Shown piece after piece: positions 8,129 to 17,040 of a stretch of 64,000 bases of DNA; the first letter of the stretch is position 1, and each line of letters starts with the position of its first letter. Source of the DNA: Bradyrhizobium barranii subsp. barranii (GTDB lineage: Bacteria; Pseudomonadota; Alphaproteobacteria; Rhizobiales; Xanthobacteraceae); assembly GCF_017565645.3 (NCBI RefSeq), contig NZ_CP086136.1:7919501-7983500 (forward strand). Reading direction: 5' to 3'. The notes beneath the pieces are model-generated. The model saw only the letters and a program-made list of their open reading frames with translations, had not been told where the DNA came from and did not search any database. Both the position numbers and the translations under genes were made by a program.

Positions 8129-9025
8129 TCACGGCTTCGCCGGCGTCTCGGTCGCCGTCTTGCCGGACGGGTTACCAAAGAACCGGAAGAAATCCGAGTC
8201 CGGCCGCAGCAGGAAGCGGGTGTCGTTCGCGCGCAGCCCGTTCTCATAGGCTGTCATCGACCGGTAGAAGGCGAAGAAGTCGGCGTCCTTGCCGTAGGCT
8301 TCCGCGAACAGGCGGTTGCGCTCGGCGTCGCCGACGCCGCGGATCTGCTCGGCCTGCGATTTGGCTTCCGCCTCGATCACGGTCGCCTCGCGGTCGGCCT
8401 TGGAGCGGATCTCCTGTGCCTTCTGGCCGCCCTGCGCACGGAACTCGGCGGCTTCGCGCTCGCGCTCGGTCTTCATGCGCTGGTAGACCGCCTGGCTGTT
8501 CTGCTCCGGCAGGTCGGCGCGGCGGATCCGGACGTCGACGACCTGGATACCGTAGCCGTCGGCCTCGCGATCGAGCTGGTCGCGGATGCGCTGCATCAGC
8601 TTCTCGCGGTCGTCGCGCACCACGTTGATGAAGGTGACCTCGCCGAGCACGCGGCGCAGCGCCGCGTTCAGGAGCGTGGTGAGCTGGATGTTGGCAGCCT
8701 GGATCGAGCCGACGCTCTGGTAGAAGCGCAGCGCGTCCTTGATGCGGTAACGCGCGAAGGCGTCGACCACGAGCCGCTTCTGGTCGGACGCGATCGCTTC
8801 CTGCGACGGGTTCTCCAGATCGAGGATCCGCTTGTCGATGTTGATCACCGAATTCCACGGCGCCTTGAAGTGCAGGCCGGGCGCGGTGACGACGTCGACG
8901 GGACGGCCGAACTGCAGCACGATGGTCTGCTCGGTCTGTTGCACCGTGAACAGCGACATGTAGCCGACGATCACGACGAGCAGGAGGGCGAGCAGCGTGA
9001 CGATACCTGTGACCGGAGACCTCAT
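8129..9025 (-). CDS. hflC: HflC, SPFH-domain regulator of FtsH protease
   Basis: 298 residues with an N-terminal membrane anchor (about 6-26), an SPFH/prohibitin domain (TEQTIVLQFGRPVDVVTAPGLHFK, given as TEQTIVLQFGRP and TAPGLHFK), then a long charged coiled coil (190-250, EREREAAEFRAQGGQKAQEI). HflC pairs with HflK in a large periplasm-facing cage around FtsH. The start overlaps the hflK stop by 4 bp (ATGA), indicating translational coupling. Confidence 0.96.
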   Translation of the reverse strand: MRSPVTGIVTLLALLLVVIVGYMSLFTVQQTEQTIVLQFGRPVDVVTAPGLHFKAPWNSVINIDKRILDLENPSQEAIASDQKRLVVDAFARYRIKDALRFYQSVGSIQAANIQLTTLLNAALRRVLGEVTFINVVRDDREKLMQRIRDQLDREADGYGIQVVDVRIRRADLPEQNSQAVYQRMKTEREREAAEFRAQGGQKAQEIRSKADREATVIEAEAKSQAEQIRGVGDAERNRLFAEAYGKDADFFAFYRSMTAYENGLRANDTRFLLRPDSDFFRFFGNPSGKTATETPAKP

Positions 9026-10158
9026 CGGTTGCCTCCACTCGACTGCTGACCGGTGGTAGGCGGCCGCTTGGTTGTCAACTCACTGAGCGGCAGATAGGGC
9101 ACGACGCCCTGGCCCGAGGGGCCGCCGTCATAGACGAGCTTGTCGGCGCCGCCGAGCACGCGCTCCATCGTCTCCAGATAGATCCGTTCACGCGTCACGT
9201 CGGGCGCCTTCTTGTATTCCTCGTAAACCTTCAGGAAGCGCGAGCTCTGGCCCTTGGCCTCGGCGACCGTCTGCTCCCTGTAGCCTTCGGCGGCCTGCGT
9301 GATCTGCGCCGCACGTCCGCGTGCCTGCGGCACGACCTGGTTGGCGTAGGTCTGCGCCTCGTTCTGCAACTGCTCGAGATTGGCGCGCGCCGCCTGGACG
9401 TCGCGGAACGCGTCGATCACCTGCGCCGGCGGGTCGACCTTCTGCATCTGCACCTGGCTGATGAGAATACCGGCGCCGTAGCTGTCCAAAGTCCTCTGGA
9501 TCAGCTCCTGCACGCCCTGTTCGGTAACGTTGCGCGCCCCGGTCAGGATCGGCTGGATCTGCGAGCGGCCGATCACCTCGCGCATCGCGCTCTCGGAGAC
9601 CGCCTTCACGGTGCCTTCGGGATTCTGGATGTTGAAGAGGAAGTCGCCGACGCCGTCCGGCTTGATGCGCCAGAGCACGGTGAAGTCGACGTCGACGATA
9701 TTCTCGTCGCCGGTCAGCATCAGGCTCTCTTCCGGCACGTCACGAATGGAGCGGCCGCGCCGTGCCGGATCGTCGATCAGCGTCATGCCGATTGAGATCG
9801 TGTTGACGCGCAACGCCTTCGGCAGCAGCACGGTTTCGATCGGATAGGGCAGATGATAGTTCAGACCCGGCTGCACGGTGCGGACATGCTTGCCGAAGCG
9901 CAGCACGACGCCGAGCTCTTCGGATTGCACCCGGAAGAAGCCCGACAGCAGCCAGAACGCGATGATGAGCAGGACGATCAGCGTGATGCCGATGCCGGAG
10001 AAATAGCCGCCCGGCATGATCTGCTGGAGGCGGTCCTGGCCGCGCCGCAGAAGGTCTTCCAGATCCGGCGGCCTTGGCCCGACCGGTTGCGGGCCGTTGC
10101 CCCATGGTCCCTTCGGACCCGAGCCCCATGGGCCACCGCCCTGATTCTTCCACGGCAT
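9022..10158 (-). CDS. hflK: HflK, SPFH-domain regulator of FtsH protease
   Basis: 378 residues. A Gly/Pro/Trp-rich N-terminus (MPWKNQGGGPWGSGPKGPWG) precedes one transmembrane helix (about 55-75), an SPFH domain (VQSEELGVVLRFGKHVRTV) and a coiled coil ending in a low-complexity tail. It is the partner of HflC. A 154-bp non-coding stretch upstream contains a perfect palindrome at 10287-10304 that may regulate this operon. Confidence 0.96.
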   Translation of the reverse strand: MPWKNQGGGPWGSGPKGPWGNGPQPVGPRPPDLEDLLRRGQDRLQQIMPGGYFSGIGITLIVLLIIAFWLLSGFFRVQSEELGVVLRFGKHVRTVQPGLNYHLPYPIETVLLPKALRVNTISIGMTLIDDPARRGRSIRDVPEESLMLTGDENIVDVDFTVLWRIKPDGVGDFLFNIQNPEGTVKAVSESAMREVIGRSQIQPILTGARNVTEQGVQELIQRTLDSYGAGILISQVQMQKVDPPAQVIDAFRDVQAARANLEQLQNEAQTYANQVVPQARGRAAQITQAAEGYREQTVAEAKGQSSRFLKVYEEYKKAPDVTRERIYLETMERVLGGADKLVYDGGPSGQGVVPYLPLSELTTKRPPTTGQQSSGGNR

Positions 10159-10286
10159 TCGACGCTCTCCTCGGCAGGGTGAAAATCGCCCCCGCCCGCT
10201 TTGTCCGGTCCGGCTTTATAGGGGACAGGCAAGTCCCTTACAACGCGGCCCGGGCTGTCCTTCGAGCTATGCTCGGGCACGAAAAA

Positions 10287-10304
10287 GTCAATGTAAACAT
10301 TGAC
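10287..10304. promoter_or_regulatory. 18-bp perfect palindrome upstream of hflK
   Basis: GTCAATGT-AA-ACATTGAC, 8-bp perfect arms, 9 bp after the folA stop and 129 bp before hflK. The form (short AT-rich arms, no T-run) suits a TetR/MarR-type dimer operator better than a terminator. Neither the regulator nor the controlled gene is known. Confidence 0.55.
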
Positions 10305-10312
10305 GAATGCGG

Positions 10313-10822
10313 TTAATTGCCCGCCCGCCGACGATATGTCACATAGGAGTAGTCGGCGCTGTCGTCGGGTCCGGCAGGATGCCGGATGCGCCCAACCTCA
10401 TCCCACTCTGCCTTGTCGATGTCGAAATGCGTGTCGCCTTCGGGACGCGCATGCACTTCGGTGATTTCGAGGCGATCGGCGCGATCGAGCCATTGCCGAT
10501 AGATCTCGGCGCCACCGATCACCGCGATCTCGGCGACCGAACGCCGCAGGGCGTCGCCAAGCGCAACCGCGCCCGCATCGGCAGCCGATGTCGTGACGAT
10601 GGCGCCATTGGCGCGATAATCCGCATCGCGCGTGATGACGATGTTGGTACGGCCAGGAAGCGGCCGGCGCAGGGTTTCGAAGGTCTTGCGGCCCATGATC
10701 ACGGGCTTGCCGATCGTGAGCGCCTTGAAGCGCGCCATGTCGGATTTCAATCGCCACGGGAATCCGTTGCCGGCGCCGATGACGCCGTTCTCCGCGATCG
10801 CGACGACGAAGATGATCTCCAT
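10313..10822 (-). CDS. folA: Dihydrofolate reductase
   Basis: 169 residues from the ATG at 10822. Typical DHFR blocks: VVAIAENGVIGAGNGFPWRLKSD (as VVAIAENGVIG and GFPWRLKSDM), KPVIMGRKTFETL (NADPH loop) and IAVIGGAEIYRQ. It reduces dihydrofolate produced by ThyA, whose gene is two genes upstream. Its ATG overlaps the stop of the preceding acetyltransferase (TGATG). Confidence 0.96.
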   Translation of the reverse strand: MEIIFVVAIAENGVIGAGNGFPWRLKSDMARFKALTIGKPVIMGRKTFETLRRPLPGRTNIVITRDADYRANGAIVTTSAADAGAVALGDALRRSVAEIAVIGGAEIYRQWLDRADRLEITEVHARPEGDTHFDIDKAEWDEVGRIRHPAGPDDSADYSYVTYRRRAGN

Positions 10823-11307
10823 CAGGACGCGCTCCCCGCAAGTCGTGTCAGCGCGGGGCCGGTGACGCGGCACAGCGTCCAGTCGTCCATCATGACGGCG
10901 CCGAGCGATTTGTAGAACGCGATCGACGGCGCGTTCCAGTCGAGCACCGCCCATTGCAGCCGCGACCAGCCGTTGTCGACGCATTCCTTGGCGAGATGGA
11001 CCAGCAGCGCCTTGCCGAGGCCCCTGCCCCGATGCGACGGCCGCACATACAAATCTTCGAGATAGATGCCGTGGCGGCCGCTGAAGGTGGAGAAATTGAG
11101 AAACCACACCGCGAAGCCGACCGGCTCGCCGTTCCACTCGGCGACCGCACAAAAGAGCCGCGGATCGTTGCCGAACAGCGCCTCCGCAATCATCGCCTCG
11201 GTCGCCTCGACTTCGTGCGAAAGCTTTTCGTATTCGGCAAGCTCGCGGATGAGAGCAAGAACCAGCCCGGCTTCACCGGCGCGCACACGGCGGATGGTCA
11301 ACGACAT
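10822..11307 (-). CDS. GNAT-family N-acetyltransferase
   Basis: 161 residues: an N-terminal strand-helix, motif A LEDLYVRPSHRGRGLGKALLVHLA with the acetyl-CoA loop RGRGLGKAL at about 100-108 (split here below the 20-residue limit), and motif B NAPSIAFYKSLGA. It resembles diamine/RimI-like acetyltransferases (FAVWFLNFSTFSGRHGIYLED as in spermidine/diamine acetyltransferases, given only as the segment FSGRHGIYLED). It lies between thyA (5 bp) and folA (1-nt overlap), so it belongs to the folate/thymidylate operon; the substrate is unknown. Confidence 0.88.
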   Translation of the reverse strand: MSLTIRRVRAGEAGLVLALIRELAEYEKLSHEVEATEAMIAEALFGNDPRLFCAVAEWNGEPVGFAVWFLNFSTFSGRHGIYLEDLYVRPSHRGRGLGKALLVHLAKECVDNGWSRLQWAVLDWNAPSIAFYKSLGAVMMDDWTLCRVTGPALTRLAGSAS

Positions 11308-11312
11308 CAGCG

Positions 11313-12107
11313 CTAGACCGCGACTTCCGCCTTGATGTGCGGATGCGGATCGTAGCCGACGAGCTCGAAATCCTCGTAACGGAAGGAGAAGATGTCCTTC
11401 ACATCAGGATTGATCCGCATCACCGGCAGCGTCCGCGGCGCGCGCGTGAGCTGGAGCTTCGCCTGCTCCAGGTGATTGGAATAGAGATGGGTGTCGCCGA
11501 GCGAGTGGACGAAGTCGCCGGGCTTCAATCCCGTGACCTGCGCCACCATCATGGTGAGCAGCGCGTAGGACGCGATGTTGAAGGGCACGCCGAGGAAGAC
11601 GTCGGCCGAGCGCTGATAGAGCTGGCAGGACAATTTGCCGTTGGCGACATAGAACTGGAACAGCAGGTGGCAGGGCGGCAGCGCCATCTTTTCGACGTCG
11701 GCGGGATTCCAGGCGGTGACGATCAGCCGGCGCGAATCCGGGGTGCGCTTGATCATGTCGATGACATTGGCGATCTGGTCGATGCTGCGCCCGTCGGCCG
11801 TGGGCCAGGAACGCCATTGATGGCCATAGACCGGTCCGAGATCGCCATTGGCATCGGCCCACTCGTCCCAGATGGTGACGCCGTTGTCGCGCAGATATTT
11901 GATGTTGGTGTCGCCCTTCAGGAACCACAACAGCTCATGCACGATCGCCTTCAGCGGCAGCCGCTTGGTGGTCAGCATCGGGAAGCCGGCAGACAGGTTA
12001 AAGCGCATCTGATGGCCGAACACCGACAGCGTGCCGGTGCCGGTCCGGTCGGTCTTCTCGGCGCCGTCTGAAAGAATCCGCTCGAGCAGGTCCTGATACT
12101 GGTGCAT
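11313..12107 (-). CDS. thyA: Thymidylate synthase (folate-dependent)
   Basis: 264 residues, the size of the E. coli enzyme. Catalytic C146 lies in [13 protein letters not shown], the phosphate-binding arginine in [11 protein letters not shown] and in [12 protein letters not shown], and the C-terminal KAEVAV tail closes the active site. It makes dTMP and dihydrofolate. First gene of a tight thyA-GNAT-folA operon. Confidence 0.98.
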   Translation of the reverse strand: MHQYQDLLERILSDGAEKTDRTGTGTLSVFGHQMRFNLSAGFPMLTTKRLPLKAIVHELLWFLKGDTNIKYLRDNGVTIWDEWADANGDLGPVYGHQWRSWPTADGRSIDQIANVIDMIKRTPDSRRLIVTAWNPADVEKMALPPCHLLFQFYVANGKLSCQLYQRSADVFLGVPFNIASYALLTMMVAQVTGLKPGDFVHSLGDTHLYSNHLEQAKLQLTRAPRTLPVMRINPDVKDIFSFRYEDFELVGYDPHPHIKAEVAV

Positions 12108-12228
12108 GTGCCATTGAGCCTTTGGGGAGGCGGCGAACTTAACGGCGCGCCCCGCGCTACGACAGCAGCGATTCGCTGTTTAAGCCCATTATACCCCGAA
12201 AAGTGACTGTTCCCGGTGCAAACAACAA

Positions 12229-12252
12229 GGGGCGGAACTTGCGTCCCGCCCC
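12229..12252 (-). terminator. Terminator hairpin after tctC
   Basis: GGGGCGG (12229-12235) pairs with CCGCCCC (12246-12252) around a 10-nt loop, about 25 bp downstream of the tctC stop. There is no strong T-run, so efficiency is uncertain. Confidence 0.5.
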
Positions 12253-12277
12253 TCGCCTATCGGCTTGAAAGTGCTCG

Positions 12278-13258
12278 TTAAGTTGCCGGCTTGAGCACCG
12301 GGGTCCACTTCGCGATCTCGTTCTTGACGAGGATCGCCAGCGCCTCCGGCGTCCGGTCCTTGGGCCCCGGAATGACGCTGCCGAGCTCGAGCAGGCGCTT
12401 CTTCACGGTCTCGTCGTCGAGCGCCTTGATGGCGGCGGCATTCAGGCTCGCAATGATCGCGGGCGAAGTTCCCTTCGGCGCGAACATCGCGTTCCAGGCC
12501 TGGGCCTGGAATGCAGGCAGGCCGGCCTCCGCCGTCGTCGGCACGTTCGGCAGCGACGGATTGCGCTCGGCCGTCGCGATCGCATAGGCCTTGATGGTGC
12601 CGGCATTGATCTGCGGCACCGCATTGACGATCTGGTCGCACATGTAATCGACCTGTCCGGCGACCAGCGCATTCATCGCGGGGCCCGTGCCGTTGAAGGG
12701 CACGCCGACCGGCTTGACGTCGAGGATCGAGTGCAGGAGCTCGCAGGAGACGTGCGAGACCGAGCCGACGCCGGCATGCGCGGCGTTGACCTTCTCGGCG
12801 TTCGCTTTCACGTAGGCGACGAACTCCTTGAGGTCTTTCGGCGGAAAGTCCTTGCGCGCCAGGATCAGGATCGGCGTGCCCGCGAGCAGCGCGACCGGCT
12901 CAAAATCCTTTTCCGGGTGGTAGGCGAGTTTCGGATAGAGCGGCACGGAGGCGGCATGCGTGCCCATATGCCCGGTAATGAGCGTATAGCCGTCATTGGC
13001 CGCGCGCGCAGCGCGCGTGGTCGCGGTGGTGCCGCCGGCGCCGACCACGTTCTCGATGATGATGCTCTGTCCGAGCGTCTGCGCCATGTGCCCGGTGACG
13101 ATGCGCGAAATCACGTCGGTCGGTCCGCCGGCCGCGAACGGCACGATCATGGTGATGCTGCGCGTCGGATAGGTCTGCGCCTCCGCCGGTGCGACAAAGC
13201 CGCACAACGATGCGAACGCCGCAGCGCATGCGCCCGCAAGCGCGCGAATGGAAGTCAT
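12278..13258 (-). CDS. tctC: Tripartite tricarboxylate transporter substrate-binding protein (TctC/Bug family)
   Basis: 326 residues with a Sec signal peptide (cleavage after about APAEAQ28). Bug-family hallmarks are YPTRSITMIVPFAAGGPTDVISRIV after the signal (as YPTRSITMIVPFAAGG and TDVISRIV), GTHAASVPLYPKL, and HAGVGSVSHVSCELL. It is the periplasmic receptor for an organic acid delivered to the TctAB permease encoded just upstream. A strong hairpin separates it from tctA. Confidence 0.93.
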   Translation of the reverse strand: MTSIRALAGACAAAFASLCGFVAPAEAQTYPTRSITMIVPFAAGGPTDVISRIVTGHMAQTLGQSIIIENVVGAGGTTATTRAARAANDGYTLITGHMGTHAASVPLYPKLAYHPEKDFEPVALLAGTPILILARKDFPPKDLKEFVAYVKANAEKVNAAHAGVGSVSHVSCELLHSILDVKPVGVPFNGTGPAMNALVAGQVDYMCDQIVNAVPQINAGTIKAYAIATAERNPSLPNVPTTAEAGLPAFQAQAWNAMFAPKGTSPAIIASLNAAAIKALDDETVKKRLLELGSVIPGPKDRTPEALAILVKNEIAKWTPVLKPAT

Positions 13259-13281
13259 CTCGATCCCCTCGGACGTAAAAC

Positions 13282-13310
13282 AAAAATGCCGGCCACAGGG
13301 CCGGCATTTT
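13282..13310. terminator. Symmetric hairpin between tctA and tctC
   Basis: A 12-bp perfect stem AAAATGCCGGCC/GGCCGGCATTTT (13283-13294 with 13299-13310) has a 4-nt loop, with A/T runs on both sides so it could terminate in either direction. Inside an operon it may lower tctC transcription or stabilise the mRNA ends. Confidence 0.7.
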
Positions 13311-13393
13311 CATTTCACGAAGCGGTCACACAAGTCGATTCGACTTCCGAATGCGGCGTGCGGACGCAGGGCGCCGCGACGACGCAGGCGCGG

Positions 13394-14908
13394 TCAGTTC
13401 TCGGATTCGGTGAACACCTCGTCGCGTTTGGCGCGCAGCACGGGCAGGACCGTGAGGATCAGCAGAAACGCCGCGATCGCCAGCAGCACCGCCGACAACG
13501 GACGCGTCAGGAACACGCTCCAGTCGCCGCGCGAGATCAGCAGCGCACGACGCAGGTTCTCTTCCATCAGCGGTCCGAGCACCATGCCGAGCAGCAGCGG
13601 CGCCGGCTCGAAATCGTGCTTGATCAGCCAGTAGCCGACCAGACCGAAGACGCCCGCGAGGATGACGTCGACCGGTGCGTTGTTCACCGAGTAGATGCCG
13701 ATCGCGCAGAAGATCACGATCGAGGGGAACATCAGCCGGTAAGGCACGCGCAGCAGCCGCACCCAGATTCCGACGAGCGGCAGGTTGATGATGATCAGCA
13801 TCAGATTGCCGATCCACATCGAGGCGATCATGCCCCAGACCAGATCCGGCTGCTTCTGCATGACCTGCGGGCCCGGCACGATGCCGTGGATGGTCATCGC
13901 GCCGACCATCAGCGCCATCACCGCGTTCGGCGGGATGCCGAGCGTCAGCAGCGGAATGAACGAGGTCTGCGCCGCGGCGTTGTTGGCGCTTTCCGGCCCC
14001 GCCACGCCCTCGATCGCGCCGCGGCCGAACCGCGACGGGTTCTTGGCGAGCTTCTTCTCGAGCGTATAGGCGGCAAACGACGCGATGACCGCGCCGCCGC
14101 CCGGCAGAATGCCGAGGATCGAGCCGAGCACCGTGCCGCGCAGGATCGCCGGCGCCGAGTCGGTCAGGTCTTTCCTGGTCGGCATCAGGCCGGTGATCTT
14201 CTGCTGCACGAGATCGCGATTCATCTCGGCGCCGGCGTCGAGATTGCGGATGATCTCGGCGAAGCCGAATACACCCATCGCCACCGTCGCGAAGCCGAGG
14301 CCGTCGGCGAGCTCCGGAATGTTGAAGGCCATGCGCGAGGCGCCGGTCTCGATGTCCGAGCCGACGATCGAGAGCAGCAGGCCGAACACGATCATCGCGA
14401 TCGCCTTCAGCACCGAGCCTTTGGCCAGCACCACCGCGAAGATCAGGCCGAGCACCATCAGCGAGAAATACTCGGCCGGACCGAACGCCAGTGCGAGCTT
14501 CGTGAGCGGCGCGCCGAGGACGGCGATCAAGACGGTCGCAACGCAGCCGGCGAAGAACGAGCCGATCGCGGCGATCGCCAGCGCCGGGCCGGCGCGGCCC
14601 TGCTTGGCCATCTGGTGGCCGTCGATGGCGGTGACGACCGATGTCGCCTCACCGGGTATGTTGACCAGGATCGACGTGGTCGAGCCGCCGTACTGGGCGC
14701 CATAATAGATGCCGGCGAGCATGATCAGCGCGCCGACCGGCGGCAGGCCGAAAGTGATCGGCAGCAGCATCGCGACCGTCGCGATGGTGCCGATGCCCGG
14801 CAACACCCCGACCAGCGTGCCCACGAGGGCACCGATCAGGCACATCAGCAAGTTGATCGGAGAGAACGCGACGGCAAAACCGTGAGCGAGGTTGGCAAAG
14901 AGCTCCAT
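13394..14908 (-). CDS. tctA: Tripartite tricarboxylate transporter large permease TctA
   Basis: 504 residues with about 11-12 hydrophobic helices. TctA signatures include GVLPGIGTIATVAMLLPITF, YGGSTTSILVNIPGEATSVVT (shown as two parts, YGGSTTSILVN and IPGEATSVVT), GVAGPESANNAAA and LGIPPNAVMALMVGAM. It translocates the substrate handed over by TctC. It lies 7 bp after tctB. Confidence 0.95.
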   Translation of the reverse strand: MELFANLAHGFAVAFSPINLLMCLIGALVGTLVGVLPGIGTIATVAMLLPITFGLPPVGALIMLAGIYYGAQYGGSTTSILVNIPGEATSVVTAIDGHQMAKQGRAGPALAIAAIGSFFAGCVATVLIAVLGAPLTKLALAFGPAEYFSLMVLGLIFAVVLAKGSVLKAIAMIVFGLLLSIVGSDIETGASRMAFNIPELADGLGFATVAMGVFGFAEIIRNLDAGAEMNRDLVQQKITGLMPTRKDLTDSAPAILRGTVLGSILGILPGGGAVIASFAAYTLEKKLAKNPSRFGRGAIEGVAGPESANNAAAQTSFIPLLTLGIPPNAVMALMVGAMTIHGIVPGPQVMQKQPDLVWGMIASMWIGNLMLIIINLPLVGIWVRLLRVPYRLMFPSIVIFCAIGIYSVNNAPVDVILAGVFGLVGYWLIKHDFEPAPLLLGMVLGPLMEENLRRALLISRGDWSVFLTRPLSAVLLAIAAFLLILTVLPVLRAKRDEVFTESEN

Positions 14909-14915
14909 TACACCC

Positions 14916-15677
14916 TCACTGAACCAGGAAACGCGGGAACATCGGCATCGGCAACCCGAGCACGTACGGGAACAGGATTGCGCAGCCGAGCGTCAGGCAG
15001 GCGCCGACGATGGCGGCCTCCAGCCAGCGCGTCTCATGCGAGCCCAGCGCTGCAATCATGAAGCTCACGAAGGCCGTGACCACGAGGCCGAGCGGCCGGA
15101 TCGCCAGCGCGAAAAACAGGATCGCGACCATCACGAACAGAGGCCCGCGCCAGGAATAATGGGCCATCGCCGGCCCATCGGTCAAAAGACCGGTCAAGGC
15201 GATGGCGGCCGACAAGGCCACCAGCAATCCACCGAACATCCGCGGTGCCGTGCCGGCGCCGAAGGAGAAGCCGCGCATGCCCTGCAGATCGCTCGACGCC
15301 CACAGCGCGAACAGGGCGAGCGCCATCAGGATGACGCCGCCGACATAGTCCTGCGCCGACCGGATCGTCATGAACAGCGTGAGGATCGCCACCGCAAACA
15401 GCGGATAGGAATAGATCAGCGCCAGCAGCACATCGGATGACGCCTTCTTGGTGCCGCCACCGAACGATCCGAATATGGCACTCGGCGCGCCGGCGAGCAG
15501 CGCCGTCGCATGGCCGGTTACGACCTGCAATGGGCCGCGCCCGGCACCCCAGCCAAAGATCGTCCCGATTGACCAGATGAATTCGAAAATCTGCGGCGCT
15601 ATCGCCAGCAGGCAGAAGCCGATCGCCACCGAGGTGTTTCGGGTGGCAGTCGCCGAGTGGCCCATCGTGTCGGCCAT
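14916..15677 (-). CDS. tctB: Tripartite tricarboxylate transporter small permease TctB
   Basis: 253 residues, membrane protein with several helices. The C-terminal half has the TctB-like pattern (FALAIRPLGLVVTAFVSFMIA) and ends PMPMFPRFLVQ. At 253 residues it is longer than the usual ~150, with an extra hydrophobic N-terminal region. First gene of the tctB-tctA-tctC operon. Confidence 0.85.
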   Translation of the reverse strand: MADTMGHSATATRNTSVAIGFCLLAIAPQIFEFIWSIGTIFGWGAGRGPLQVVTGHATALLAGAPSAIFGSFGGGTKKASSDVLLALIYSYPLFAVAILTLFMTIRSAQDYVGGVILMALALFALWASSDLQGMRGFSFGAGTAPRMFGGLLVALSAAIALTGLLTDGPAMAHYSWRGPLFVMVAILFFALAIRPLGLVVTAFVSFMIAALGSHETRWLEAAIVGACLTLGCAILFPYVLGLPMPMFPRFLVQ

Positions 15678-15772
15678 GCTTGTCTCCTCCGCGACTTCTA
15701 AGTCACGAGCACTGTTGTTCTAATCGGCTGGAAAAGGATCCCCCCGCCCGGATCACTGCCTAGCGATTTTCA

Positions 15773-16303
15773 TCACACAATGCCAGCAAAACCAAACAGG
15801 CCACCGGCGAGCAAAAGCCAGAGTGGATTGATGCGCGAGATGGATGCGACCACCGCAACCATAGCGGTCAGAAGCAGCGCAGCAACGGTGCGATCGGTCG
15901 ACTGGGCCAGGATCAGGGCGCTGGCTGCCATCAATCCAATCGACAGCGGAACCAGTGCAGTCTGAATCAGGGCGGGCCAGCGCGATTGGCTGGGCCGGCT
16001 CAGCAGACGGCTGACATAATAGGCAAGCAACGCCGTCGGCAGGCACATCGCCAGCGTTGCCGCCAGCGCGCCGGGGATGCCGGCGACGGCATAACCGATT
16101 AACGTGACGATAAGTACGTTCGGACCTGGCGAGAGCTGCGCGATCGCATAGGCGTCGGCGAACTGCTTCTCGGTCATCCAGTGATGCACGTCGACCGCGA
16201 TGCGGTGCATCTCCGGCACCGCCGCCGCAGCGCCGCCGACTGCGAACAGCGACATTAGACCAAAGGTGGAGATCAGCGCCCAGATCGGGTTTTCGCTGTT
16301 CAT
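15773..16303 (-). CDS. chrA: Chromate transporter domain protein (second half)
   Basis: 176 residues, a single CHR domain: AIWALISTFGLMSLFAVGGA-type start, then the family motif AYAIAQLSPGPNVLIVTLIGY. Together with the overlapping upstream gene it makes a two-gene short-chain CHR transporter, the split equivalent of the two-domain ChrA. The 4-bp overlap indicates coupled translation. Substrate is chromate or another oxyanion; the family alone does not prove chromate resistance. Confidence 0.9.
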   Translation of the reverse strand: MNSENPIWALISTFGLMSLFAVGGAAAAVPEMHRIAVDVHHWMTEKQFADAYAIAQLSPGPNVLIVTLIGYAVAGIPGALAATLAMCLPTALLAYYVSRLLSRPSQSRWPALIQTALVPLSIGLMAASALILAQSTDRTVAALLLTAMVAVVASISRINPLWLLLAGGLFGFAGIV

Positions 16304-16905
16304 GCTGCTACCTTCCGCCGCATCAAATATGTGACGCCGATACTGACGGGGATCGCGACCAGCAGCACCGCCTGGAGTGGCAGGCGGAGCACGCCGATCG
16401 CAACGAACACGCCGAGCATGAGAATGAGCACGACGACGTCCATCCGCTTGAGCAATGGCATCATCATGCGGAAGACCACCGCGATCAGCAGCCCGACCGC
16501 CGCGCAGGAGATGCCCGCGAGGATCCGGCGCAGCACCTCCACATCGCCGAACCGGGCGTAGATGATCGCAAGCACGGTCATGATCACCGTCGGCGGCAGC
16601 AACAGCCCGGTAAAGGCGGCAACGCCGCCGGCGATGCCGCGCAACCGCGACCCGAACACCATCGACAGGTTGACGATGTTGGGCCCGGGCAGGAAATGGC
16701 AGAGCGCAAAGGTCTCGTTGAACTCGTCCGCCGTCATCCAGCGGTGCTGATCGACGATGGCGTGGCGGGCAAACACCAGGACCCCGCCGAAGCCGGCCAG
16801 CGACATCCGGGCGAAGGCCAGGAACAGCGCGACGAGGCCGGGCGGAGGAGCGTGGGCGGCTGGATGGTCCGGCTCTTGGGCGGCCGGTGCTGAATCCATG
16901 GACAT
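16300..16905 (-). CDS. chrA: Chromate transporter domain protein (first half)
   Basis: 201 residues, one CHR domain: FARMSLAGFGGVLVFARHAIV, then FNETFALCHFLPGPNIVNLSM (each shown up to about 20 residues). It starts with ATG at 16905 after a Pro/Ala-rich N-terminal extension (to about residue 25). First gene of the pair. Confidence 0.9.
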   Translation of the reverse strand: MSMDSAPAAQEPDHPAAHAPPPGLVALFLAFARMSLAGFGGVLVFARHAIVDQHRWMTADEFNETFALCHFLPGPNIVNLSMVFGSRLRGIAGGVAAFTGLLLPPTVIMTVLAIIYARFGDVEVLRRILAGISCAAVGLLIAVVFRMMMPLLKRMDVVVLILMLGVFVAIGVLRLPLQAVLLVAIPVSIGVTYLMRRKVAA

Positions 16906-17004
16906 GTCAGGAGCTTAGAACGCTGGCCGTCCCAGGGCCAAGATCATACCGAGGCCCGCCCGGGACCTATCCAAAGGGAACCGTGGGATCGCCGCTCGAA
17001 ACAC

Positions 17005-17034
17005 CTGTCATTTGAAACCTTTGCCCCCTATATT
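17005..17034 (+). promoter_or_regulatory. Likely promoter of the tmRNA gene
   Basis: A -35-like CTGTCA (17005-17010) and a -10 TATATT (17029-17034) with 18-bp spacing place a start near 17041, just before the first helix of the acceptor piece. Motif match only. Confidence 0.5.
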
Positions 17035-17040
17035 GGGGGT

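Noticed and set aside
12731..15061. Very long plus-strand frame (776 codons) antisense to tctC/tctA
   Set aside because: It is opposite clear transporter genes, has Arg/Asp/His/Gln-rich composition typical of antisense frames in high-GC DNA, and matches no family.
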